From: Gyrodactylus bullatarudis
Lineage: Eukaryota > Platyhelminthes > Monogenea > Gyrodactylidea > Gyrodactylidae
Assembly (NCBI GenBank): GCA_012064415.1
Contig: SSNU01000129.1
Location: 153,438 to 217,437, forward strand
DNA length: 64,000 bases
Reading direction: 5' to 3'
The position numbers and the translations under genes were made by a program. Shown here in pieces: positions 1-12,678 of this stretch (positions are counted from its first letter, which is position 1; every line of letters starts with the position of its first letter). Below the pieces are notes generated by a model. The model was not told where the DNA came from. It did not search any database and saw only the letters and a list, made by a program, of their open reading frames with translations.

Positions 1-983
1 GTTTTAGAATTCAAAAAATTATTTTTCTCTTTGAATCTAGTGATATGCATTTTTTTAATTAAAAAAAACTTTGAACAAGGATGAAAAAGACACATAAAAA
101 ACTAAAACTCGATATCAAAATTTATTTTTTTTATAAATACACTAAACTTCCTAGAAAATGTATTATCCGAAAAATAATCGATCGAAATATTTCTACCTGA
201 TTACTCATGAGTACGACCAAAATATTTTTAGAACCTCGTGTATTCTGAAGTGCCAAATAAGCCTTGAACTTCACAATAGAGTAATAAAAAATTTTATTTT
301 GGTTAATATCACTATGCTCTTGCCTCTAAACCTTTTTCCATTAATCTAGCTCCATTAATAAGCGAAATATTTTTTTTTCGTTCTACATCAATAAAAATAA
401 CTTCATCCGATGCAGAATGAAAAGTTGTTTCACTTGCCCAAATTTTATGCGTCAATATCATAATCGGTGAAAACTAGACGAGTTCAAAGTTTATATCATC
501 GGGATTTTCGTTTTCGAATGAAAATCGATAAAGTTCCATTTTTAATCTGACTTTAGTTATGGACCCCCGATTTTTTTACCGATGACGTCATACATATCAT
601 GTAAGCTTTGCCATGTTGGGAGACTCCCGTTCTTATTCTAATAATGAAGGATGTTGAATGATTATAATGTTAGCAGATCCCTATCTTCACACCAATCTTT
701 TTCACAAAACTATTGAATTCATAAGTGAACCTCAAAATCCCTGTTATTGTCGATACTGATTTAATCATTTATTATGAATCTTTCAGTTTTATACGAAATT
801 ATTGTGCTAATCAAAATGAACCAATCAGAATCGGGAAAAAATAAATCAAGAGAAATTGAGTGAAATCACCATTGAAAAACCTTGAATAACTTCTGAACCA
901 GAAAAGATAACTGGTCATGCGAGTTATCATTGGATAGAGGAATAAATTTTACATTCTTTCCGCCATTAAAATTTGAGATTTTC
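1..983. other. Gene-free AT-rich stretch
   Basis: No convincing coding exon is seen on either strand. The sequence is AT-rich, and phrases such as 'ccattaataagcgaaatattt' look like interspersed-repeat material, but no element boundary could be defined. Confidence 0.5.
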
Positions 984-1304
984 TCAAAATAAGACAGCCT
1001 GTCGAAGAGTGAGAACAACAAAGTGCATGTCATTTTTTGCTAATTTTTCATCTTTTTTCAACTTTAGACCAATTTTAAGGATGATCCATTCCAGAAGCAC
1101 GTTTGAAATTTTCACGCTCTTTCCAGTTGGCAGAGCAGGATCATAGTTATCAAACTTGACCAATTTCTCTACTAAGATTAGACGCATCGATTCTGTAGGA
1201 TGCTGAAATTCCATGATATTTTCAAGTGAATATTCGATCAATAATTTTCCCAATATAAAAGGTGAAATAATTAAAAATGGGGGTCAAGAAGTGATTTTGA
1301 ATAG

Positions 1305-2102
1305 TCAATTTTTGATCTGACATTTAAGAGATTTAAGATCATGTAGATTGTCACATTCGCAAAGTGAAAACCTTTTTTCTAACAATCTTAGAGGAACAAA
1401 ATGAGGGTCCAGAAAATTTTCTTCATAAGTTGAGTTTCTGAGATTGTAACCTTTATTCACATTTGAAACAAATGTTATAAAGAACTTCACAACAAAAGCT
1501 AACCTTCTGACCCATAAAGGTGACAGACCAGATGATATAATTAAGTCATAATATGGGTATAGGCAAGGAAATATTGATTTTAGAAATTTATATTGGATTT
1601 GTTCCAATGCAATAGCACTTTTGTAAGTAATGCTAGGAGTAAGAGGAGCAACATAGTCAAAATGTGGTAGGACTAGGCTTTTATATGCTCTGAGTTTAAG
1701 TTTTGGAGAATCCAAAAAGCGATTAATACAATATAATCGCTTATAGATAATATCTATCTTGGCGGTCGGTGAGATTTTAAGATTTGATGAGATAGCATAT
1801 CCAAGGTCAAAAGTAGTGGATAAGACAAATTCTCCCGGAATTAAGAGGTTATCAACAAATGACTCAGGAAGGCCATTAGGCAGCATAATCCTACATTTCT
1901 GACGATTTATTTCTAGAACCATTAGATCTAGAGATATTTTTAATGTTTTAAAATAGTTATTAATTTGAAATATGTCAAGCATATTGTTGACTGGAAAAAC
2001 AAATTTAATATCATCGGCAAATTTAAATAGACGTCCGATATCCTCCGGCACCTGAATATCATTCATACATAGATTAAAAAGAAGGGGTCCAATGGATGAG
2101 CC
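1305..2102 (-). mobile_element. 5'-truncated LINE (CR1/Jockey-like RT C-terminal part)
   Basis: This open segment encodes the C-terminal part of a non-LTR retrotransposon reverse transcriptase. Reading from 2102 it starts inside the RT palm with GSSIGPLLFNL, followed by the catalytic FADD box (FADDIKFV). It continues through the thumb-like region (KSLVLPHFDYVAPL) and ends with a stop at 1305. Fingers, N-terminal RT motifs and the endonuclease domain are absent, and a stop lies immediately upstream of the palm motif, so the copy is 5'-truncated, as LINE insertions usually are. The family resemblance (CR1/L2/Jockey group) rests on these RT motifs only. The copy is unlikely to be mobile on its own. 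Confidence 0.8.
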
Positions 2103-2713
2103 TTAATTGGAGTAAAACTTATCAAAAACTGATATATCCTATGTACAAATCATGTATTCTAAAAGAGGACCAATGCAAAATTTGTTAAAGAACAGAAAAA
2201 CTTGTATGTAAACCTAATTGAGATGAAGATGAGAATTTACTATTTTTACAAAAAACTCAATATTTTTCTGCGGATTCATAGAAATTTTTTTTTTGAATTC
2301 TAAAACGGGATGAGCTACTACCATGTGGAAATTCGAAAAAATTCCGAGAAAAGTTCAATCTGACCAAAATTAGGCCGTTTTTTGAATTTCGAAAATGTAC
2401 CAAATTTCCACTTTTTCAACTTTTGAACCCAACATTTTTATCGATTTCGATGATTCGAAGCAGTCAAGTGATGACATGTAACAAGCTAATGAGCATTTTT
2501 GTGAAAATCTTGGACTTCCCTTTTTCTCAATAGTCGTAATCCTCTGACTATAGCAATAGCTTCAAATTCACTCCAAAAAATATTCCGATCTAGGCTTTGA
2601 GTTAATCTTAATTTCCTTCGAGTCATGAATTATATCAGAGTTATTGCTCTAATAAAATTCTAAAAAAATTACGAATTTTTCTCAATCACTATATCAACTT
2701 CTAACTAAAGCTA

Positions 2714-3425
2714 GTTAATATGAAGATGGGAATTTATGCTTTTTACAAAATTATGAATTTTTTCATCAAGAAATCGAATTTGATCAAGATTTTTTGGAAT
2801 CTTGTGCGTAGGATCCACTTTCAGGATCTGAAGAAAAAAAATTTGAAAAAAATCAAATTTTAAGGAAGTTATGGCATATTTCAAATCTAGCATTGGCGCC
2901 GAATTCCCATTTTTTTGAACTTTGAGTTGATAATTTTTGTTGATTTAAAAGTGAGAGAGTGATCAAAAGTTGATTTTTAAGATCACGATTAGTTAAAGAA
3001 ATCAAATATGCTGATTCAGATTTTGAGAATCCGCCCCTCTTCGTGTGAAAATCGAATTTTGATTTTTTGAACATTTTCACTGCTTGAAAATCGATGAAAT
3101 TTTGATGATTCAAGATGCCTGGAGATTGCCGACTCCATTGAAATTTTCATGGTCATAATCGGTTTCTTTGACTAATCGGGATCCAAAAAATCAACTTTTG
3201 ATCACTCTCTCACTTTTAAATCAACAAAAATTATCAACTCAAAGTTCAAAAAAATGGGAATTCGGCGCCAATGCTAGATTTGAAATATGCCATAACTTCC
3301 TTAAAATTTTATTTTGGAAGTGGATCCTACGCACAAGATTCCAAAAAATCTTGATCAAATTCGATTTCTTGATGAAAAAATTCATAATTTTGTAAAAAGC
3401 ATAAATTCCCATCTTCATATTAATT
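2714..3425. repeat. Large inverted repeat (fold-back element)
   Basis: The left arm (about 2714-2998) reads in reverse complement as the right arm (about 3168-3425) with only scattered differences. Both arms carry the blocks 'gaagatgggaatttatgc', 'gtggatcctacgcac', 'ttggcgccgaattccc' (or complement) and 'gtgagagagtgatcaaaag'. A spacer of about 170 bp separates them. The same sequence family occurs singly elsewhere in the window (4.8, 6.0, 38.2 and 50.7 kb), so this is either a fold-back transposon or two copies inserted head-to-head. No long coding sequence is seen inside. Confidence 0.85.
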
Positions 3426-3769
3426 AGGTGTATAAACCTTGTTTTTACTACAATCTTCTCTTCTTTTTCTATTTCCACAGATAGACCAAGCAAGAAGCTA
3501 CCGTAGCAAGCAAAAACAGCCACAATCAACTAATAATTATTATTAATTATAATTGGTTACAACTACACTTAAAGAGAAGAAGAGGGTAAATTTCAGGTTT
3601 ATTTATTTTCAACAGATTCGCTTTAAGAACTACTTGGTTCAAAATTAATATTTTTTGATTTATTCACTTTGATAGATCTTCATGAATGCAAACACCATGG
3701 CTTTGTTCATTTTGATTAGGTCATGAGTTAGACACTGTTCCCAATGGACAGTCAGAAACACAAAAAATG

Positions 3770-3892
3770 TCAAGCTTTCGTATTTTTTAAAGATTTCATT
3801 TTCTCATCTATTAGATTTTTTAGCTTGGATATTTCTATTCGCTTTTTCATAAACTCGAATACTTTCTCAGCTTCTTTCTTGGTCATAGTCAT
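3770..3892 (-). CDS. Possible small lysine-rich ORF, unidentified
   Basis: A 40-codon open frame beginning MTMTKKEAEKV and ending SLKNTKA has a coding-like, helical, Lys/Glu-rich composition, unlike the Phe/Ile-rich translations typical of this repeat-rich area. An upstream ATG (3938) could join through a small intron ending in AG at about 3874, which would add MEEFEEIIR. No family is recognised, and it could be the end of a longer gene. Confidence is low because it is short and isolated. Confidence 0.2.
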   Translation of the reverse strand: MTMTKKEAEKVFEFMKKRIEISKLKNLIDEKMKSLKNTKA

Positions 3893-4184
3893 GTCTTTTA
3901 TTATTATTACTTCTAATTATCTCTTCAAATTCTTCCATGCTTGTTAAGCAGGAGCTGAAATTCCTAAGAATTCTACGGAGTATTTTAAAATTCTCCTACA
4001 CAACTTCTTCTTCTGGTTTTAGTTTAAAGCATGCTGTACACATGCAAGTAAGATCCAACATACATGTATATTTATATAATCTCCATAAGACATAATCTAT
4101 TTTCGGTTTCCTTTGCCTATTATTATGGTGAACATTAATGATGTATCCTAAGACTTGTTCTCTTACATCCTTATCATATTTGTA

Positions 4185-4503
4185 TCAATAACCTGACATG
4201 AAGGATTCAACATCATCGCATGTGAATTCGGTTTCGTATAAAATTCTACGAAGTTCTTTCTCAGCCGCTGCCAATTGTTTTCCACCAGATTGAATATCAG
4301 CAATCAATGCAGCTAATCTTATTTCGAATGATTCTTTTTCTACTGGTACGCTTATTTGACTTCTTGTTCCATCCATTATAACCAAATCATCACTATCAGA
4401 AGATTCCCCATCTTGACGTGAGAAATTTCGATCCTGTACTGCATCTAAGGTGAGATTTGGTTCTTGAACAGTTTTTTCGCCTTCCTTATGACCGCTGTCC
4501 CAA
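4185..4503 (-). CDS. Unidentified protein, probable C-terminal exon
   Basis: The frame is open from about 4503 (after an in-frame stop and a possible 'gggacag' acceptor) to a TGA at 4185-4187. The product has an acidic, polar stretch (SSDSDDLVIMDG) followed by a helical segment (AALIADIQSGGKQLAAAEKE) and a short tail ending SFMSGY. Codon use is clearly less AT-biased than the surrounding repeats, which argues for a real gene. No start codon, upstream exon or family could be assigned. It may be the 3' exon of a longer gene on this strand. Confidence 0.4.
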
Positions 4504-4804
4504 ATTTACACATCGTAAGATATCATTAGAATTAATGAGAATTAGCTTATCACAGTTTCTCCTCTAACACTCAGAATAATACTGCGCATGTGAAATTGCT
4601 CAGTTAGAATAAAAAAGATTTAGAAACACACCTGAAGATGGAAAATTATTTTATGATTTTTAAAAGACTCTGTTAACTAATCTAAATTCTTACTTTTTGA
4701 TTTTTAGATGAAAAAATTGAGAATTTTATGAATATCATAAATTTTCATCTCCATACTAATTAGCCTTATGTAAGAAAATATATTCATAAAAAAGATCTAA
4801 AGCT

Positions 4805-5080
4805 AATTGATATGAAGTTGGGAATCTATGACTTTTACAGAAATCTCGGTATTTTCATCAAGAATTCGAATTTGTTAAAGATTCTCTGGAATCCTACTCA
4901 TGCTGTCCACTTTGACCATTTGAAGAAAAAAAATTATTTTTATGAAAAATATGTTCATTTTTCAAATTCCCATTTGGCGCCAAAATCCCATTTTTCGAAC
5001 TTTGAGGTGAAAATTTTTGTTGATTTGGGGGAGTGGGAGGCTGACCGAAAGAGTTTTTTCAGGATTAAGATTAGACAAGA
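4805..5080 (+). repeat. Interspersed 'TTGGCGCC' family copy
   Basis: A diverged single copy of the family forming the inverted repeat at 2714-3425. Shared blocks are 'atatgaagttgggaatctatg', 'ttcatcaagaattcgaatttg', 'catttggcgccaaaatccca' and 'tttttgttgattt'. It lacks the inverted partner. Confidence 0.75.
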
Positions 5081-5974
5081 AAATCAATTCAACTGAAAAA
5101 ACTGGCTATCTGTGAGCTGAGATGATGAGCAAAAACACTTCTTAAACTTATGCTATACAATAAAAGATTGAAAACATTAGAGTAATAAATTTTACCATCT
5201 GGAAGTAACTTAAATTTTGAACTTAATGGTTCTATATTTATTAATCCCAAAAGGTTTCAGACTGTTAAAACGAGCTGCACAAAAATTTCGGCTAAAAATT
5301 CGGTTTTGAAAAATCCAAACTTTATTCGAGTTTATTATAGAATATTTAATCCTCTACCATTGCTAGTTGAGAAAATTTTTCAAATTTAGTTTATTTAAGG
5401 TAGATTTTTGCTAGTTTATAGTATCAGGTTTACTCAAATTTAATAAATTCTCCCTGAATGGATCATTCAGTGAATCTTATTTCAGCCAATGAGAAGGCAG
5501 AATCTTTCTTCGTCATCATCTGCTTTAAAGTTTATGAACCTTAACTGACTAATTTTAACTATTTTCAATTATTTGTCTCTCTTATGGAATTGACACTTGC
5601 TTATCTGATTTCCAACATTTAGGTATGAGAGGACAAACTCCATCAAGGATTGGATTTCATATGGACATGACCCCAGATTACAAGTAGGTTTGATATCTAA
5701 AAACACTGTAATCTCTACAGATTGTTTAATTTTTTATAATTTGTACGAATTACAGTATTTAATGTCTTGGCTCAGAGGTTTAAAAATTGAAGATTTAGGC
5801 TGTTCTCAAAATTCATTCTGAGAATAATAATTTTCGATATGAAAGTTATCGTTATAATTATCATTTTAAAGATTAAGGGTCCAAAAATTTCCACATTCTT
5901 TGTAATATGCAACTTTTGGGGTCATTTTTTATGAAATTTCCGGGCTTATTTATGGAAAAATATTTTCATTGGCG
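5081..5974. other. No confident gene; one exon-like segment
   Basis: Mostly AT-rich sequence without coding character. One short segment at about 5625-5683 (+) is flanked by a 'tttag' acceptor and a 'gtaggt' donor and would encode GMRGQTPSRIGFHMDMTP. It looks exon-like, but no partner exons or family were found, so it is not called. Confidence 0.35.
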
Positions 5975-6180
5975 GAGGGGATTTGATTTTTCAAAACTCA
6001 ATGTTTTCATCAAGAATTCAAATTTGTTAAAGATTTTTTGGAATACTAATCATGTTGCCTACTTTTGCCATTCTAAGAAAAATTATTTCTATGTGGTCAA
6101 TTTTCAAATTTTGATTTGTCACCAAATCCCATTTTTCTTAAAATTGAAATTTTTATTGATTTGAAAGTGTGTGGTCAAAA
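5975..6180 (+). repeat. Interspersed 'TTGGCGCC' family copy, partial
   Basis: It shares 'ttttcatcaagaattcaaattt', 'aaagattttttggaatact' and 'tttattgatttgaaagtgtg' with the copies at 2.7, 3.3 and 4.8 kb. The core GGCGCC is mutated here (gtcacca), indicating an older copy. Confidence 0.65.
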
Positions 6181-7768
6181 GAAATTTATCAGGATCAGAA
6201 TGGTCGATCTTTTTCAATCCCTCAATAAATGAAAATTGAAATTGAAATAAACTTTACTCTTCAATTATCCACCACAAATTACTCTAAGAGAAATTCATTT
6301 CCCAAGTGTAAGAAATTCTGTCCACTCTGCATAGTGATAACATTGATATTCAAAAAAGGAGATAACCATACAAGTTGTATGACACAACGATGAGTAACTA
6401 CCAAATTCATACTATGAATAATATGCTTTTTGGGCTTGCTTACTACCAAATACTACATTTAATCATTGTAAGGAAAGCGTTTTTCATAATGGCATTTTTC
6501 GCCTGCTCCTCTGTATTCATGACAATAATTCCAGAAACTTGTTTTTCTGACAGATGTTTGGTAAACAATGTCTAATTTATTTCACCTCTATTTATCTTAA
6601 GCCTGTAATATAAAAATAACAAGATTCACTAAAAATATTGATACTATAGACCGAAAGCTTCAAGGATCGAGATAAGCTAGATGGCTTAAGCTGAACTGCT
6701 CTACTTTTGCCGAGTAGTGCACTAGATAGAAATTAGCAATGAACGACTAATAAGGGACCCTAATTAAGGGTTGATTCCAAAATTGACCAAAAGAAAATAT
6801 CCTCTCTATTGTACACAGAAATTACTTCAAAAATTAATTACTTTTTATTCACTAAGTCGAGATACCACTGTGTTATAATACTAAAACAAAAATACCCCGA
6901 TTCAAACTGATTGAAAAGCTTTCGTAGGTTGCATTTTTAATTAATTTCTTTTGGAACGGTTCACCTTGAACCTCATTAAGAATATTATTACTTGAGTCTT
7001 AAACTGGGACCCCTATTCATTGGTTCACTGATCTTTCCAATGGGCTTATAGAATCAAGTAATAATTTCTTTTTGCTTCTGAATTTGTTTTCAATAATCTC
7101 TGGATGAAGATATTTTTAGCAACTTTCGATATTGAATTCATTTTTAGAAGCAAATTAACTTCAAAACTTGCGTAATTTCGAACAAATTTGGTATCATTAG
7201 ATTAATATTGAATATCTTATTGATTTCTAATTTATCTCAAAATAAGAAAGATGAATTAATTTTCTATTGAGTCAATTACACTTTTTCTATTTGAAATGTT
7301 GATAAAACTATTCAACATTTTTAATCTTTTCAATTTATTTCAATCAAGTTCCTTGGCGAAAGTTCAATAATTGTAATTTCTAATCAGGATTTCGTGTACA
7401 GTTTTTGAGGAATTAAAGCTAGGAAAAAGTAAAAGTCCTAGCGTAAATAAGTCTCGGGTGTAAGGTTCATACCGACTAAAAGGAATGGAATAAGAACAAT
7501 TCTCAAGTATTCAACTGTACGTGATCAAAAATAGTTCTCAAAAATCATAAGGGGAGATTATTTTTTCATGACATGACCCACTGAGTTCTTGAGTGGTGAG
7601 ATTACTTTTTTTCCATTTCTGAAAATCGAGTCAGTTAGTAATATTTATTGTATTACATATTGTATACATATGTATTATATATTTTTTACGCCAAAAGTGA
7701 AGATATGCATGTCTTCATTTTCGAAGCGCCCCAAAGTTGTTGATTAGCCAAAATTGAATATATGATTC

Positions 7769-7800
7769 TCTTCATCTTTGGCGTACGCCAAAAATGAAGA
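7769..7800. repeat. 32-bp near-perfect palindrome
   Basis: The centre GGCGTACGCC sits within arms 'tcttcatcttt' and 'aaaaatgaaga', with one mismatched pair. The same half-site (acgccaaaagtgaagat) recurs about 90 bp upstream near 7690, so this is probably the joined end of a small inverted-repeat element, not a regulatory site. Confidence 0.55.
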
Positions 7801-8979
7801 TTTGTTCAGGCAAAAAGTGAAATGAGAGGTGAACCCCCCTCCCTGCTTCTTTGATACCTATACTTATAAGTGATTAAATTTCAATTATTTTCGATCATAT
7901 CATTTTCATTTTTAAGAGACTGAACAAGAATGAGGTTTCAACAACAACACTTGATTGCTTTGAACGACTGATTTTCTAGCTGTATTTAACTTTTCTTTAG
8001 CTCGCCAGAAATGATGATATAATGGGAATATATCAAAAATTAATTCAATCAATAAAATAACACTATGAAAAATGATACTTGAGTCATAGAAGAAAATTTT
8101 CAGGTAATTACAGTAACTCATTTACAGATTTTCAAAATTTCGCATTTCATTAAAATTACCTATAAATTAAAATCATTTGAGATTTGTTTTACAGAATCAG
8201 GAATTTTCCGAAGCTTAGTTGAGGGTTTGCAAGAATAAACCAAATTTCAAAAAAAAACTCTTTAGATTTCAGGTTTCATCTTCATACTTTAACTAGCTCA
8301 TGCAATTTGTTTGAAAAGAATTATTGAATAGCGATCCTACTTATAATAGTACTACTTATAAGCATTCACTTTGATTGATAGCCAAATACTATTGTGAACA
8401 ATCGTATGAGAATAAATAGAGAGAAAATCACTGAAAAAAAATAAATTTATGCATTACATATAAATCCATATTAATTTCATGTTCAAAGGCTACTACATTT
8501 TTCATTTTATTTGACATTTTATTTTTTATGTGTCACTTACAAGTAGAAAAAAAAAGATTTAATTAACGTGCTTATCAATGGAATACAAATTGATTCACGC
8601 CAATAATATAATTATACGATATGTGATTTTATCTCTTCAACTTGGAAAATCTTTTTTAAATAATCTGGAAATGACGCTACACTATACAGATCTGAATAAT
8701 ATTGTACAGTATAATTTCTTCATTCAATTATTTAAATTGGTCCTCGTTTGTAGCTTAATTACGAATAAAACCATTGGATATTGAAGTCATAAAGTTTTTT
8801 CCAGATCGTCGAAAACACAAAGATTTTATGGACCCCATTATAATATGAGTCAAGAAGATTTTAAAAGAAAAAAAATAGGGAAAATGTTTAATCTGGCCAA
8901 GATTAGGCCAATTTTGGAATTTCGAAGAAGCCCCAATTGCCTAGTTTTAACGTATTTTTTATTGTAATAATTTTTTATT

Positions 8980-9415
8980 CAGAAGTTATCGAACAAAAAA
9001 TCGGTCAATTACTGATCCAAAAACAAGCTATCTTTGTAGTCTTAGCAGATATAGTCCAGGTGATTGCATAGTTGAATTCTGAGGTTTTATAATACTAATT
9101 ATAACTATTAGTCGATAAAAGTTGTTTTACTTTTTACCTGGTTTTCAAAAAAACGTTTAAAACAAAAAACCAACTCTCTTTGAATTAGTATAGCACGAGT
9201 TTGACGAAAGTAGAGCCAAGATCTTTGCGTATGCCAGGAGATAAATGGAATAGGTAAATGAAGTATTTTCTGAGGCTTAAATATATAATGAGCTGCTAAA
9301 AGTTGGGAAATAGGTTTTAAAAAAATTGTTTTAAACAAAAATCACTCTCTTTGAATTATTAATAGTATAGCACGAGTTTGACGAATGATACAGCCAATAT
9401 CTAAGGTATTCAAGA
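8980..9415 (+). repeat. Interspersed repeat copy (shared with 35.8-36.1 kb)
   Basis: Blocks 'attagtatagcacgagtttg', 'agtagagccaagatctttgc' and 'gaagtattttctgaggctta' are nearly identical to 35766-36090. The upstream part ('cagaagttatcgaacaaaaa', 'tttagcagatatag'-like) matches the TTAA-ended element family at 35.1 and 37.2 kb. The block beginning 'tagtatagcacgagtttgac' is repeated again at 9364 in tandem. No coding capacity is evident. Confidence 0.75.
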
Positions 9416-10903
9416 AGATTAATAAAATTTCTATTACAATATTCGGTTCTGAATTGAGTGAACTCATGGGGAAGGTTAGAGAAAACAGTGAAAACGTATA
9501 GTAGTATTTGCCTTCAAAGGCACAGTTAAGGGTTAAGTTCCCTTAATGAAATCTTTAATATTTCCTATTATCCTCATTGAATAATTTTTTTGTAATTAAG
9601 TCAATGTTCTGTATTACTTGGGCTTCTTACATTAGCTTATTCCCCGTAGCAGTTGGTCTTGAGATTTCTTTTTACTTTCAATCAAGAAAAATTATATGGA
9701 TCACTTATTTGCAAAAATGTCTTGTTACTGTTGGGAATCATGCAAATTATGTAAATGGTTCTTCTATGTATGGATAAATTTCGATCTTCCTTCAAGATTA
9801 GAAAGATTTGAATAAGACACTGAAATTCTTTTCATTAGCCTGGCACCCACATCGTTCTAGGTGTTTTTTATAGAGGACTCTCTGTTGAGATGTTCCTGGA
9901 TTCCGACTTGCAAATAATTTGGCCCAATAGATTTTAATTTTTCTTTTAACAAGCATGGTTTTTTTAAGTTAAGTTTTATCTTATTATAATTATATAGATC
10001 AAACCAGGTTAAGAAATTGAAAAATAAAGTTCTTAAAATTTAATAATTAACTTTTATCATTATTTACGTAACCCCATACTGTTAAACCTTTCAAGAATTC
10101 TACAATTAGTTTATTTCGACATCAAAGATCCTTTATAATTTAATTAATAATTTTTTAAAATTTATATTGAAATTACACAAAAGGAAGGGTTGGCAAGATT
10201 TTTATTCGTGTTTGCTCTAATGACATTCAGTTTAGTTGGCCATAATTTTCTTGTTATTCCTCTCGAGTGTATTCATCTCTAGCCTGAAGCAATTTTGTTG
10301 AGGGATAACACAAATGAAAATGAGAGATCTAGTCGAAGATATTTTGATTGATTGTTAATCAAAAAATTGAAAGTATAATATTAAATGCATACAGTTTCAT
10401 GATGTAATGAAATGTAATATAGAAACGGAGATTGACTTTTACCCATTGCTAGAAGAGGAGAAAAATAAGAAATTGACTACTCCTTGTACAAACGATATGC
10501 TCAAACATTTTTGATGAAAATTTTATCTCTTTGATGAAGGATTGCAATTATATTTTTAAGGTTACCAAGAAATTAGTTATTCTTTGCTCATAAATAATCT
10601 GTTTTGTTTTTGGGTATTACTTACAAATTTAATTCGATTGTTTCAGCTCTTCGATTAAAATTATTTGATGTGTTTCTAAATGCTCCAAGTGTTCTGCACA
10701 AAAAATACACCCTTAAATCTGATTGGGTAGCGGAATAAAATTTTTCACTAAACTTTTTTCCTTCAATTCTCATTAAAATTTTTTTGACAAAAATCCTCAT
10801 GAGCTAATCTAATAGAACAATTGGAGTTCAATGAAATCCAACTTGATGAAGGTTTCTGATCTAGAAAAATCTACAAAAATACAGGACAAACTAATTATTT
10901 TAT

Positions 10904-10911
10904 CTTATAAG
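10904..10911. repeat. hAT target-site duplication, left copy
   Basis: CTTATAAG lies directly before the left terminus of the hAT element and is repeated exactly at 12671-12678 after its right end. hAT transposases make 8-bp duplications. Confidence 0.9.
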
Positions 10912-12670
10912 TAGGGCAGTAAATTTGCGATTTTTGATATGTTGCTTGTTTCCATATCCTTATTCGAAAAATATAAAAATTTGATTTCTAACATAGTAAC
11001 CAAGATAAATTTGCGATTGTTTAACAATTTTCTATTTTTTTGCGATTTTTTTCTTTTTCTTCTATTAGACAACAAAAGAAGACAACTAGATTAAGCATCG
11101 AGTAACCATGTCTAAGTACCCTTTTTTACATTCATTCGGTTACTAGTTGAATCATTTTCTTTATTCGGATATTTACATGAGCCTTCTGTAGTTTCATTGG
11201 CTGAGATTTCGATAAGAGTTAAATATTAATTCTTTAAAATTATTACTTACTAATGTCTCTACCAAGGAATGTCTTAAAGTTTATATCAAGCTTTGGAGAA
11301 ATATTCAAGGTTGATAATTATTAGGTTGATACCTGCTAGCAATTATTAGGTTGACAAGGTTCAAGCTGGATTCATTACCTGTACAATATGCCCAGCAACT
11401 TTCAAAGGGTCTAAGAAGGAATACATATTCAAACATATGGAAACAGATAAACATAAGTATGCTCAAACAATAGCCGAACGTCAAACTAAAATTTTATTTG
11501 GAAATAAGAAAGATGCAAGCAAAATAATTGCTAAAGGATTTCTCAAAGCTGGTATTCCCCTGAATAAATTAGAAAATGTTGCCATCAAAGAAATGTTTGA
11601 AGAACTTGGTCTCAAGTCGTGTTCAAGTATCACTGCCAGAAGTTATTTGAATGATTTATATGAAGAAGAGATTGAAATTATCAAACAACATGTAAAAGAT
11701 AAACCGATTTTTATGCAAATAGATGAGAGCAGAATTAATGACAAGCCGATTTGTGCCATTCTTATAGGGAACCGGATAGATACCGGATAAAAATTTTGTT
11801 TGCGATGTTATTGAAGTTGATGAAAAATTGGATTACAAATTCGTTATCAAAAAAGTTATCGAATTTTTCAATATTAATAGTAAAAACTTTCTTCTTCTAC
11901 TATCAGATGCAGCGAGTTACATGATGAAAGCCAAACTTCACTTGAAAATGGAATATGAAATGCTATCCTATATAACCTGTTTTGCTCATCTTCTTCACAA
12001 CTGCTCAATGATAGTCAAAGAATCTATGCTGAATGTTGATCGGCTTATCTCGTCTGTTAAAGCTGCGACAGTCAAATGTAAATCCCGAAGGGATTTATTT
12101 TCAGATATAGCAGCACCTCCAACTCCAGTACCTACTAGGTGGGGAACATGACTTGAAGCTGTAGACTACTGCCAAAATCTTCCATCAGTAAGGAAAATAT
12201 TTCAAGAAGAGAAAGACGATGGGATTATCATTTCAAATGTTAAAAGAGCATTAGCTAACAAAGATCTCAGCAAAGATCTAGCACAAATACAAAGGTGTTA
12301 CGGTTCATTGGTTGGTGCAATAAAAGTAATTGAAAATCCAAGCACTTCTCTCAAAAAGGCGTTTGATATCATGGACGAAAGGCTGAGTGATAATGATGCG
12401 ACAAAAATCATTGAAATGACGGATGATAAAATTAGTCCTGAACAATACAATTATTTGATAGGCTGTAATCCTACATCTGCAGATGTAGAAAGAACTTTTT
12501 CAAAAATGAAATATTTCTATACAAAATGTAAAATTTTTAAAAACTATTCGTTTAAAAAATATTTCATATTGTATGCGAATAAATAGTTTTTTGAAAATGC
12601 CACTTTTTTGCGATTTTTCAAGAATTTTTGCGATTTTATCAAAAATTTTGCGATTTTTTTAACCGCCCTA
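10912..12670 (+). mobile_element. hAT DNA transposon, complete ends, decayed gene
   Basis: A 1759-bp insertion with terminal inverted repeats. The left end begins TAGGGCAGT, and the right end is ACCGCCCTA, the reverse complement of TAGGGCGGT. Both ends carry several copies of a 'tttgcgattttt' subterminal motif. An exact 8-bp direct duplication, CTTATAAG, flanks it (10904-10911 and 12671-12678). The interior encodes a degenerate transposase (separate entry). The intact duplication and ends with a broken gene indicate a non-autonomous copy that inserted some time ago. Confidence 0.92.
11253..12586 (+). pseudogene. hAT transposase pseudogene (BED finger, dimerisation domain)
   Basis: From a plausible ATG at 11253 the reading runs into a short insertion or duplication near 11318-11350 that breaks the frame. 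It then encodes a BED-type zinc finger (CTIC at 11380-11391, with His at 11434 and 11452) and a catalytic-core-like region (FMQIDESR). A frameshift at about 11780-11790 moves the reading frame. It continues as FAHLLHNCS and PVPTRWGT, where a TGA at 12149 replaces the codon expected to be Trp. The last part carries the hAT C-terminal signature NPTSADVERTFSKMK. The layout is that of the short hAT/CGGBP1-related transposases. At least three lesions make it a pseudogene. Confidence 0.88.
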
Positions 12671-12678
12671 CTTATAAG
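12671..12678. repeat. hAT target-site duplication, right copy
   Basis: CTTATAAG, identical to 10904-10911, immediately follows the right terminus of the hAT element. Confidence 0.9.

Noticed and set aside
984..1253. Minus-strand open frame starting MGKLLIEYSLENIMEF
   Set aside because: Composition resembles translated repeat sequence, no family is recognised, and it lies beyond the 3' end of the LINE frame.
5625..5683. Exon-like GMRGQTPSRIGFHMDMTP flanked by AG and GT
   Set aside because: Isolated in repeat-rich sequence; no flanking exons or family found.
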